50,229 bases of DNA from Diplocarpon mali (lineage: Eukaryota; Ascomycota; Leotiomycetes; Helotiales; Drepanopezizaceae), in assembly GCA_024741835.1 (NCBI GenBank), contig JAENRP010000322.1:1-50229 (forward strand), given 5' to 3'. This document shows positions 30,647 to 41,781 of the stretch, one piece after another (the first letter of the stretch is position 1; each line of letters begins with the position of its first letter). Below the pieces are notes generated by a model. That model was not told where the DNA came from, searched no databases, and saw nothing but the letters and a program-made list of their open reading frames with translations. A program made the translations under genes and the position numbers.

Positions 30647-33600
30647 ATGCAATTCTATTCAAAATGGCAATAGCTTCCGATTCTAATCGAAACACTAGAC
30701 CTAAAGACCTTTAACTCTTGAAAGAACTGGTAATAATAGTTTGACGATTTAGAACTTTACTTTAAGAGCAAAGGCATTAAAATAGCGATTCAAAAGACAC
30801 TTATTAAATATGTAAGAATAGCCCTTTATACTCCCTGTACTGATTTATCTACTTCTACTTTAATAGCTAATATAACTGCTAAGGATTTGCTAAATATATT
30901 GAATAAGCTTAGCTTAAGAGCTTTAATAGATAATAACCGAGAATCCTAAAGGTAGATTTTAAATATAAAAAAGAAGAAGGAATATAAGCTAGCCTTAGCT
31001 AAATGTAAGCTTAAGATCAATAGAGGTTTAAGTAATAAAGACTGAGATTTTATTCGAGTTTATAATAATATAAAGATAAGATAGGATACTTTAAAGGTAA
31101 AATACTTTTAAACAACTGCCTTTAATACCTAGTATCTATTATAGTAGATCACTTTATTTTAATATAGAAAAGATAAAGATAGTAAGGATATAGATATAAA
31201 TATAGACTTTGCTTAATTTATATTATATAAAGCAAAAAGGAGAGTAAGAGCCGTAGATCCTAAGATAGCTATGACTTTTAAAGAAACTTAGCTTTTTAAT
31301 TTCCTATTTAATAGCCTCCCTTTTAAGTTTGCTATTGCAAAATAATCTCTTCTTATCTAACCTAACCTTAAGATCTATAAGAAGATCGACTTCCTTCGAA
31401 CTATTAAATAAGACCTCAAAAGACGCTCTAAATCGGCAAATACTATATTATAGGGTAATAATAAGCCTAAGAAGAGGAAGGAGCGTAGGACGAGCCCTTG
31501 AGCTTATTAAGGATACTACTTTTATAATAGTACTTATAATATTATTAATTATAAAGTTAGAAGGCAATTGATTAATATAATCGCTAGCTTTAATATTAAG
31601 AAGCAATTAAAGCAGAAGTTAAGAAGCAAACTGCCCTTATCCTACTAAAGGCTGCAACTATTAAGGAAAGGCAAAGGAAAAGGCTATTTAGCTAAAACTT
31701 TAGCAAATACCTTTAATAATAATAATAGGTTATTTAAACCTAAATCTACTTTTAATAATTCAGACGATAATTATAATAAAGATGCCTATATCTTAAAAGC
31801 CGATCTTTATAAAATCTTTAAATCTAACTAATATAGTAATACTAGTTATATAGTATATATAATTGATAAACCCTACCTATTTAAAGGCCCGCTTATTAAA
31901 ATAAAAAGGCGCTTTATTAAGGTTAGTAGTAGAAGGTTATATATAGACTTAATAGGTATAATAGAGATAAATATTGCTAGCGTTTCTTTCCTTTTATAAA
32001 ATGTTCTCCTTATGCTTAGTTTAGGTATTAATCTTTTATTTAGCTATAAGATTTATATAAAATTGAATTATATAAGAGTTTTTAATAATTAATTTATATA
32101 ATTTATAAATAATAATTATAAAGTAATCTTTAAAGTTAAAATTAAAAATAAACTTTATATTATCTTAAAGGTAATATTATAGAAATTGACTTTTAAGCTA
32201 AATTTATAAGTGGATTCCTTTAAGGAAAGTGTACTCTTTGCCCTAATACAATTAAGTAAGGATAAAGAGAATAGATAGACTCTTAAGCTAGGATTATAAG
32301 TGAAATTTGCGAAAATGACTCTTAAGCTAAAACTATAAGTGGATTATAAGGTATTCTTAAAGATGACTCTTAAGCTAGGATTATAAGTGAATTTAATAGA
32401 AATGACTCTTAAGCTAAGATTACAAATGGATTTTGCAAATTCGCTAATAATAACTCTTAAGCTAGGATCGTAAGTGAAATTCGTAGAAATAACTCTTAAG
32501 CTAGGATTATAAGTGAAATTCGCGAATTTGTTAAAGACGACTCTTAAGCCAGGATTGCAAGTGGATCTTACTATTTCTAAGAAATCGACTCCTAAGCTAA
32601 GACTATAAGTAGATCTTGCGGTTTTATTAAAAATAACTCCTAAGCTAGGCTCGCAATTGGAAAACGGTAAAACCTCGAACTACTATTACTAGTCCTTTTT
32701 AACTGCTAATAATAAAGTATCAATTGATAATAGGCTACTAAAGCTATTAAAAGCCGAAAGCCTATTAAGGTATTAGCTAATATATAAAAGATTCGCATAT
32801 CTAAGGCTAAAGAAATTAAAAGGCCTATATAAGGTCTTAACCTTAAAATAGAAGATCTAAGTACTAAAGGATCGCCTAGTGTGCCGAATTTATAAGCTAA
32901 TAAAGCTTTAAAATCGGATGCAAATTAAGCTTAATCTATAGAAAGATTTAATACTAGCGCTAATATCTATTAATACTACTAGACTATTTATAACCTTAAT
33001 CAAAGGAAATAATTGGTTTTCTTAAATAGTAGATAATTCCACTTAGTAGATATAGACTATTTGCGCTAGGACTAAATCTAAGCTTATAGAAAAGCTGGAA
33101 ACTTGAAAAGTGATAGAGGAATGCTAGACCTAGTTAAAGCTAATAGCTATTAGGTCTAATAATATATTAGAGATTAAGGTAAAGCTTAATAAATAAGTAA
33201 AATAAGGAGTTTATTATAAATTAATTATAATATATAAAGGTTCCTATTAGAATAGCATCGCTAAGCAAAGCATTTAGCAAATAGAGATTGATTATCGTAC
33301 TTTATTATAAGATGCTAACTTACTATTGGAATTCTAGGACCTTGCGGTTAAGGCAAATATATACCTGCGAAATAGAATAGGTAATAGACTAATAGTCAAT
33401 AGTACTTAAATATTACTATATAAGGTATATTTTAAATAAAAGCTAAGCCTAGACTATATTTATATCTTTAAAAGCGTTTACTACTCTTATATTAGCCTGA
33501 AGTCCTAGCCTGTAGATATAAAGAGTAAGAAGCTAATAGACTAAGGTAAAGAGTATATATTTATTAAGTATATTAAATAGATAATAAAGTAATAGATAGT

Positions 33601-35755
33601 ATATGCGCTAGACCTAGGGTAGGTAATCATATCCTTAGTAGTTAAGTTCAATAAATCTTAAAATAGAAGGGAGCTATCCTTAAAGCTTTATATACTTAAA
33701 GATTTGTAAGGTATACTACTTAATAGTAATACTATTAAGCCAAACTAATAACCCCTCTCTTTAAGCTTAAGTATATTAAGCGTACCCGCTGATCGACGAC
33801 CTACTAGTCGCCTAAAGGCCGAATAGACTATTCCTATTATCTGCGAACTGCTTAAAGTATAAAATAACTTTAATATTATTATCCCTTTAGTTAAAGTACC
33901 TATAGTAAAGGATATTCCTAAAATAGGTATAAGTAATAATAAGCCTTTACTATTAGAAAGCGGTTCCTTAGATAATAAGCCTATAGAACCTATAGTTAAA
34001 CCTATACCTTTGAAGAGGAATAAAGACCTAGAACTAAAAGATACCTTAAACGAACGCGAGTCTAAGCATATCTAAGCTATAATAGTATATAGGATCTATA
34101 AGCTCGAACTTTAATAGAGCTTTAATAAAGATAATACGTTCTTAGCTGCTAAGGAGATAAAGAAAATCTCTCTTTTAAAGATATATAATAAAGCTATTAA
34201 TAACCTAAAGAATAAAGCAATATAGAATGAGGCAATCTAAGAGGAGATAAGCTCTCTTATTGTAAATGGTATATAAATAGAGGAACCGACGCTAAAGGAC
34301 GTGAACCTAGTATTAATAAAGTAGGTCTTTATAATTAAGATATATATAGATAGGACCTTAAAATATTATAAGGTAAGGCTTATAGCTAAGGGCTTCTCTT
34401 AATAGTATAAAGAAGACTACTTCGACATATTTGCGCCAACAGTTTATATAAATACCCTTTATATATTTATAATAATAGTAGCTACTAAGGACCTTAAATG
34501 CAGATAGTACGATATTAAAAATGCATTTACTAAAGCGACTATAAAGGAATGGATTTTTCTCTTTTAACCTAATAGTATTCCTATATACGCTAGCCACTCT
34601 TTCTATATACTTTGCAGTATCTATAGGCTTAAATAATCAGCCTATAATTAGAATCTCTTATATAGCTTTGCTTTAGTGGAAATAGGATTCGTTTAAAGCC
34701 TAGCTAACCCTTGTCTATTTACCTATACTAAGCGTAGAATTAAGTTACTACTATATATCGACGATATTACTATAGCTATAAAGGCAACTACTTAATTGGA
34801 TTGGTTCTTTATAATAATTTAAAAACGTTTTAATACTAAGGATCTAAGGAGAATTCATAAGATCCTTAGTATCTATATCATAAGGAACCGCTCTACTTAA
34901 GAACTTTAGTTAGACTAAGAGTAGTATATTAAAAAGATCCTAGATTAAATAAGACTCTTCGCTTATACTCCTAACTTTAAGCTAAAGCGTATTCTAATCG
35001 AAGGAAAGTATAATAAGTTAAAGCCTACTAATGAAAATAAGTAAAGAGGAGATTTGAAAAAGTACTAATAGGATATTAAAGCAATTATATATACTATAGT
35101 ATATATAAGACCAGATATTGCCTTTATTATTAAGCAATTTAATCAGAACTTAAAGGATCTGATAATTTAATATAAGAATGCAGTTAAGCGACTTAGAAGA
35201 TACCTTCGATTGACAATTATATAAAAGGTAAAATATAAACTAACGAAATATATAAGCGCAAAGCTTAAGGTATATACCGATTCCGATTAGGCAAATATGA
35301 AAGGTCGGAAAAGTATATTTAAAAGCGTAGTAATACTATATAGTAGACCTATATTATAAGGAAGTAGGAAGTAGAAATCAGTAGCTATTGCAAGTATTAA
35401 GGCCGAATATATATTAATATCGTCAAATTGCAAGCAAGGATTATAGATCGCTTAAGTTTTAAAAGATATAGGTTTTGCTAAGTATATTAAATAAGATAGG
35501 AACTATATTAATCTTTAAGCAAATAATATAAGGGCGATTGTACTTATAAAGAATCCATACTTATATAAGCGATCGAAATATATCGATATTGCCTACTACT
35601 TTATCTACAACCTTATTATAAAGAATAAGTTATCAATTACTTATATCTTAACCGATTGAATAGTAGCAGATGGATTTATAAAGCTATTAAAGATAGTTGT
35701 AAAGTTCGAAGTATTTAAAGATATACTAAGGTTATAAAAGATAGTAGGGGCTTAG
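30647..35755 (+). pseudogene. Copia-2b gag-pol polyprotein, one 1,703-codon frame with RIP stops
   Basis: ATG at 30647 and the final TAG at 35753-35755 are in the same frame, with no frameshift between. Gag starts ..FNS-KNW---FDDLELYFKSKGI and runs to about 31800. Protease region is 31860-32170 (RRLYIDL..NVLLMLSLGINLLFSYKI). A tandem peptide-repeat block follows at 32188-32662. The integrase finger is about 32770-32920 (KRFAYLRLKKLKGL..C), with a degenerate core to about 33400. Reverse transcriptase is about 34300-34950 with Y-I-D-D at 34754-34765 intact. RNase H is 35090-35740 (YI-RPDIAF.., SRKQKSVAI-SIKAEY, NPY-YKRSKYIDI). Interruptions are nearly all TAA/TAG at CAA/CAG/TGG positions. The 80-codon frame at 31329-31571 is a shadow. 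Confidence 0.93.
32188..32662 (+). repeat. Tandem pseudo-palindrome array encoding peptide repeats
   Basis: Ten copies of GACTCTTAAGCTAGGA followed by TTATAAGTG (variants) start at about 32188, 32278, 32325, 32364, 32402, 32450, 32490, 32539, 32585 and 32632. All are in the pol frame, each giving T-(L/P)-K-L-G-(L/S)-(Q/stop)-V followed by a short K-F-A/D-like spacer. The block sits between protease and integrase, where other Copia elements have no such repeat. Confidence 0.9.
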
Positions 35756-36057
35756 TAGGCTTAAGGACGACTCTTAGGCCTACCTTGCGAGTTAGGTCAT
35801 ATAGTCTTATAAAGGAAAGTTTTTTAAATCGACTCCTAGGCCTAGACCGCGAGTTAAGTTACGTAGTCTTATAAAGGAACGCTTTTAGGAAATTTGACTC
35901 CTGGTCCTACCCTATAAGTAGGATTAGTAATTTCAATAGAGGTTGCTATTAATCAATTGTTTTTAATTTAAAGAGATACTTAAGAGTTGGATTAGCGCAA
36001 AAGGATAATTATTATTTTCCTAACTGCAGGTTAATTAAAGTAAGGTCTAAGTAAGGG
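35756..36057 (+). other. Copia-2b 3' untranslated region
   Basis: Non-coding. Three further pseudo-palindromes at 35769-35793, 35831-35855 and 35896-35921. A weak purine tract (GTAAGGG) precedes the LTR. Confidence 0.75.
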
Positions 36058-36252
36058 TATTAAGATAGGTAATATAGCTATTACTCTAATATATTATCAT
36101 ATGACCCTACTGCTTAATTAGTAGGATATTAATATATATATAACTATAGGGAAGAAAGGGGTAACCTTCCTTCTTTAACTCTTACTAATATATCGACCAT
36201 CGACCTTTAGAAGCCTCCTTTACCTATTGCGCCGACTCACTTAAGCTCAATA
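36058..36252 (+). repeat. Copia-2b 3' LTR
   Basis: 195 bp, TATTAAGATAGG..TTAAGCTCAATA, followed by duplication ACTAT. Confidence 0.92.
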
Positions 36253-36257
36253 ACTAT

Positions 36258-39200
36258 AGAGCTTCTACCTTAAGCTCTATTTCCTTAAAGAACCTTCTTA
36301 AAGCCATTATCTCCTTTACTATATGCGCTACTCTAAGGAGCTTAGCCTCTATAGTAGAAGTAGTAACTATTGGTTGCTTTAAGGCTTTCCAAACGATTGC
36401 TCTTTTAAATAGGAATATAATAAAACCGTAGGAGGAGCGCCTTATCTTTGGATTATTTGTAAAAGAAGCATTTGATAATACTATTAGGTTATTTGATCTG
36501 CTAAATCGACTATAAGTGATTCTTAAGAAGCGTATATTAAAAAGGTAGCGAATTATCTAAATAATAGCTTTAAGGTATTAAGAGCTTAGATTTATATAGA
36601 AATGAGATAGCTAGGCGACCGCAAATGCTATATTAAGGTATAGTATAATAGCTATATATAAGACAGAGCCTACTTTTTCTTAGAACTCTTTAATTCTCGA
36701 GTAAGGAGCTATTTCGTAGTTCTTTTTAAGTTCGAAGTAGGAGAGCGGCGTACTAGAGAAACGCCTTATATTAAGGCTGAACCTCTTCGCTATCTTCTTA
36801 ATATAAGCGTTATAGAGCAGAGTAAATATGCCCTGCTTTCTATCTCGAGAGACTCTTACCCTTAAGAACCACTTAATATCTCTTATAGCTATTAATTCGT
36901 ATACTTTGCGCAGTCTTTCTATAGTCTTTTAAGCTTCTTCTACCTAAGAGGAGTAGTATATTACTTATATATCGTTAATATAGAAGGCTATAAAAATAGT
37001 CTTATCCTTATTAACAAATATATAAGGCTCCTCCTTAAGAGGGGTAAGCTTTAAAGACTTTAAAGTACTAATGAAATCCCTATACTAGAGTGCTAAGGAG
37101 TCTTAAAGGCTATATAAGGCGCGATCGAGCTCTACTACCTTATCTTTCTACTTCTAACTATTTAGTAAAAAGTAAATAACTGGCGCGCTCTAAGGGTCTC
37201 TTTTAACATTTATAAAGGCGTTAATAATATTAAACTATTAAAGCTTTATATCGAATTTAGCAGCTATTGCTATTATAACTTTAAAAGATCTTAATGCAAG
37301 CGTCGCAGCGTAGGTAAAGAAAATAGAAGCTTCCTCTTAAAGATCTCCCCTTACTACTATTCTTGACTTAAAGCGGCTAATCTCCTTAAAGGAGCTTAAC
37401 TTATAGTTAAAGACCCACTTCAGTAGTATAGGCCTTATAATAGCCTCGCTTCTATCGATTACTCTCTAGCAGTTACGCGCTTCTAAGTTCTTAATCTCAA
37501 TTCTAGCTCCTACTTTAAATTGCTCTTTAAAAGGGTGATTTGCAAGCTTCTTCTAATAAGTTAGCACTTTAGGAAGCTTATCTTAAGATGGAATTAGAAG
37601 GGTAGAGTTTCCTTTAAAGCTTTTAAATTAAGTCGCCGCAGCAATAACGTAGTATACTACTTTATACTCTTCTCTATCAGTTCTCGCAGGCTCTTAACTT
37701 AGCTAATAAGTCGATATAAAGCTATTTACCTACTCTAACTAATATATTTTAAGTTCTTTAAAGGCTAGTAGGAGATCCTTAACGCATATTGCATATATAG
37801 TATTCCTACTCTCTCTTCTCCTTTTCGACCTATAGAGCGGTATAGGTACCATTTCCTATTCCTTATTAGGCTTTTTGCATTTTTAAAAGGCCCTTATATC
37901 AAGTACTTTAGGCTAAGCTTCTATTAATTTCAAAGAACTCCCTCCTTTGGTATTATCCTTAAGAGCTTCTATATCTTAATATAGCTCTTAATCGATTAGT
38001 GCTTTTAATAAGAGTTGGCGTGCTTCTTTACCAGTTGCCTATAGTAGAGCTTCTAGTAATTAAGGGGCCTGCTCTTGCCCTTGCGATTGCTCAGTCTATA
38101 TAGTAACTAAAGGCTTGGTATTACGCTCTCCGGCGGAACTAGCATTTATAATATTGCTTTTAACGCTCCTTTTAACTATTAACAGTTGTCTTAGAGTATC
38201 TAACCCTTCGCTATTAGGCAGCTGCTCCTAAGTAGCTAAAGTAGAAATGCTATAAGTAGTCTTATAAAGGACGATAGCTCTCGATAGATCTAAGCTTAAA
38301 GCTTCTATTAGTATAAGATTAATAGGCTTACCCTCTATTAGGTTATCCGCAGGCTGCTTATCTAAAGCTTCCTCTACGTTTTCGACAATTAACTTAGCAT
38401 TTTAAGCTTCCTCCTCCTCCTCCTTAATTATTTATATAATCTCCTTAATAATTAGGAGCAGGTGGCCAGCCACCTTTTCGTACTCCTTAGAGTAGAATTT
38501 GGACTTGTCGAACTTAACGTTTTAAGAGATTATAACCTTTCGGAGCTTAAGCACTTAGATCCTATATATATTAGTAGTATAATAACTAACTAGGTATCTA
38601 ATATACCCTTATAGTATAGTTTTAAAAGCTCTCTTATTCTTTAAAGCTTCCTTCTCCTTCGCTAATAGGTATGCGCGCGCTCTATACGCTTTTATACCCC
38701 CCTATTCTAGTCTTAAATCGGTAGTAAGCTTTATAGTAATCTGCAAATCATACTACTTAAAGTATTATCTAAATTAGAGCTAAAGCACCTTATTTAAACT
38801 CTTCTATCCCTTGCGCTTTAATAGGCCGATATTATAAAGGCATATTGCAGCTAGTACGGCTTTAGGCCATAGGTGCTCTAAGAGGTTAGTAAAGATTAGT
38901 ATAATAAGTGCCTTTTTAATAATCTCTGCTCCTACTCTCTCGAAAGCTCCATTTGGTTTATAAGTATAAAATAGAGTGACTTTTACCTCTATGCCTTTAG
39001 CTTCGCACCACTTTCTATATTTCGATACTCCTTATAAGAGGAATATTAAGGTATTATTATCGCTCTTTAAAATATATAAGGAAAGGCAGTAATAGCGCTT
39101 TACCTATGCTTTAAAAGATTAAAGAGCTCTTAGAACTAGCATTAGGGACTTATAGAGTAGAGTAAATCTAAATAACTTCTTATTAAATTTATCCTTAATT

Positions 39201-39819
39201 AAGAGAAGCTAGCTTTTTAAGGAGAGGCTTAATATACTATAATTAAATAGGTCTTAAGAGTACTTAAAGAACGGTCTTAAAGCTTTAAAATCTAACTCTC
39301 TTTTAAAAGGCTTTTGCTTAGCTTTTACCTAAGCGCAAGCTTTATAATTGATTTATAGCTTCTCCTTAATCTTTACCCCTTTTGCATTTAGTATAAGCTT
39401 CTTAAGCGCCTCTGCTCTTAGATGGCCTGATCAAAGGTGCTAAATATCTACCAAATCATTCTTAGCTCTTAGGAATACGCTGCTCCTTAAGGGTTTATAT
39501 TAGCTTCGCAAACGCTGTTGTAAAGTAGGGAAGGCTAGGCAGGTTGGTTGAGTATAGTATAGCAAGTTGGGAGCATTATAAAAGTTGATAGGCTTATATT
39601 CAAACACTATAACGTTCGACCTACGCTCTAGCTACTTTATAATTATATTATTATCTACTATACCCCTTTAGAGCGTCGCGTTTAGGCCTATATACTATAC
39701 CCTAGCTTTCTTTAAAAGAGGCTTTAAGATAATATTAATATTGAACCTATCTATAAGTGCTATATTCTTAAGCTCTAAGTCTCTTCTATTAGCGAGAACC
39801 CCTTTTATCAGACGTATAC
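36258..39819 (-). pseudogene. Copia-1c pol, middle piece (RT and integrase)
   Basis: Minus-strand continuation of 29802-30069. RNase H is at 36258-36450. The RT box near 36970-36985 reads Tyr-Ile-Asn-Asp. The integrase core is about 38830-39330 and the finger about 39330-39450. It ends at 39819 in the duplication TATAC (39815-39819) of Gypsy-2. Same domain order and same RIP-type stops as Copia-1b. Confidence 0.87.
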
Positions 39820-40126
39820 TGTAACGGCCGCACCCCTAACTGGTGCAATTACCTAGGAGTATGGCGTTTTAAGGTTTTGCAATCTCGATTCGATATAGGG
39901 TTATTTTGAATCGACCCCGAAGGTGCAAAAGGATATTCTTATATAATATTACGTAAACGGGCAATAGAGCTTCTAGCTGCTATATATATAAGGAAGAAGG
40001 GCTCTCCCTTAAGGAAGGTTCTCTAACTTCTTTGTTTCTTTCGTATTAGACCTATAGAATACGCCTTTTGCACTACTTCTTGCTATTATACTTGATCTTA
40101 TACTTTAGTAGTTCTATATTATTATA
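39820..40126 (+). repeat. Gypsy-2 5' LTR
   Basis: 307 bp, beginning TGTAACGGCCGCACCCC. Its 3' end has decayed to ..ATTATTATA (..ATATCGTTACA in the 3' LTR). Confidence 0.93.
39981..39990 (+). promoter_or_regulatory. Gypsy-2 TATA box
   Basis: TATATATATA lies about 45 bp before AACTTCTTTGTTT (40025-40037), the proposed 5' end of the transcript. The same arrangement is in the 3' LTR (47224-47233 and 47268-47280). Confidence 0.5.
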
Positions 40127-40128
40127 TT

Positions 40129-40141
40129 AAATGAAGAAGTT
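40129..40141 (+). other. Gypsy-2 primer-binding site, self-priming type
   Basis: AAATGAAGAAGTT starts two bases after the LTR. It is complementary over 13 positions, one of them a G-U pair, to AACTTCTTCGTTT in the LTR (47268-47280) just downstream of the TATA box. No tRNA 3' end match is seen. The geometry is that of Tf1, whose first transcript bases fold back to prime. Confidence 0.6.
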
Positions 40142-41779
40142 CTTTTCCGCTAAGGACGGCTTTTAATAATATCCTACCCCTTTTGAAAATCGATTCGCAG
40201 TTATTTTGACTTTTCGATAGAGTTAAGATCCTAGAGATCTCTTAGACAAACTGGGAGCTTAAGTATAGCTTATTAACCAGTAAAATCGAAGAACGCTTTT
40301 ACTAGCCGGATTTTCTTAACCACTCCTTTTATAAAAGTGCTATAGGCAGAAGTTAGGAGAGTACTACGCTACTGGAACCCTTTTTCTGCAGAACCCCTTT
40401 TTTTTAACCGAATTATTACCGAAACTAAAATCGGTAAAATGAATTCCCTACTAAATGGAAGTTAGCAAATATAGAATGTACCCGGTTCGTTCGGGGAAGC
40501 AGCTTCTATAGGGAGTACCCCTACCCTAGCCCTTAGGGCCGGACCTTCCTTTGCTACTAAGGGCAAGAGATAATAATACTATAGCTAAGCTAATTGAGAT
40601 AATCGAAACTTTTTAAACCCGAACGTCTTATAAGGAATAGTCTTAGGTTTAAAGGAATCCTTATAATATTAAGATTAATTTAATCGATAATTATAAAGTA
40701 AGATTAGTAGGATTGCCTAAGCTATCTTAGGCCTAAAGACCCTAGCTTATTAAAACTAAGAGACAGCTTAGCGCGTATATTAGACTACTAAGCAAGAATC
40801 CACTTATCTTTAATAAAGTGAGACCTAGCCTCCTTTAGAAGTCGATATAGATATAAAATAGATAAAAATTTAGCTAATTGAAAAGATTATACCCTTTAAT
40901 AATAGAACCTCTTTAATATATAAATAGTAGTTAGCTTTAGTCTAAGACCGATTGCAAGTTAATGCCGACTTATATTTAAATGAATAAGCTTGCTAAGCCT
41001 TTATTTAAAGATCTACTATAAGATAAGCCCAAACGTACCTTAAACCCTAGTACCTCTTAAAGACTAACCCCTTTTAAAACTGTTAAGAAATAGTAGAACT
41101 ACTAAGCAATTACTTTTTAATTAGCTAAGAGGTAGACCTATTTCAATCTACTTTCTATTACCTCTATATAAGAGAAGCCGGTTATTCTAAAGAAACTTTC
41201 CCTTAATTTCAAGCCTAATTCTAATTAGCTGCGATTTAAAGAAAGGTCTTAAGATCTAAGTAGTTCTTCTTTATATACAATAAGATTACCCCTTAGCTTA
41301 AAGCTATATGCGCCTTAGCAAAGGCCTCTTAAGGGAAGGACTATACTATTATAATTAATTAATTAAATGCCCTTAATACTAAACGCTAAAGTAACCAACT
41401 CCTTAACCCTTTAATTAAAAGTAAAGCAACCTTAGTATTATACCGAAATATATCTAATTCACTCTTTAATAAGACCACTTATAGTCCGAGCGCTAGAAGT
41501 ACTACCTGAGTTTCTAAGCCACTAGCCTTAAAGCTAACTACCCCTTTTCGCTAAGATATGCTAGCTAAGGCTAGTTCTCCTACTTTACCCTTTAAGTAAG
41601 CCACTTACTAAACCTATAGTAAAATAGGTCATTATAAGACCGAGTATCCTTTTATAAGTAAGATTAATACTTTAGAAGATATAAAGGAAGCTAATCTGAC
41701 TTTAGACTTAATTAAGAATAGGGTCGAAATAGAAGAAGATTAGGAAAACGAAAAGGCCTAGGAAAAGACTTTTACTTAA
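40131..41779 (+). pseudogene. Gypsy-2 gag remnant
   Basis: From about 40930 a frame with position remainder 2 is clearly gag: helical capsid-like blocks (QVNADLYLNE-A, then YLYIREAGYSKETFP, later AICALAKAS-GKDY) lead to a zinc knuckle at about 41603-41652. That knuckle reads (Y)-x2-Y-S-K-I-G-H-Y-K-T-E-Y-P, a CCHC motif in which the Cys codons have become Tyr. It ends at TAA 41777-41779. ATG at 40131 overlaps the primer site but is in another frame, so either the start is elsewhere or an indel intervenes; 40131-40930 is poorly resolved. Confidence 0.7.
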
Positions 41780-41781
41780 GC

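Larger units (their letters stand above)
30070..36252 (+). mobile_element. Copia-2b, full-length Ty1/copia element, best-kept pol
   Basis: 6,183 bp, 195-bp LTRs (30070-30264 and 36058-36252), duplication ACTAT (30065-30069 and 36253-36257). Plus-strand coding in one frame. Same family as Copia-2a but inverted and less decayed: the RT box is still Tyr-Ile-Asp-Asp. It is inserted in RNase H of Copia-1c. Confidence 0.95.

Noticed and set aside
34358..34597. 79-codon minus-strand frame
   Set aside because: It lies opposite the reverse transcriptase of Copia-2b; shadow frame.
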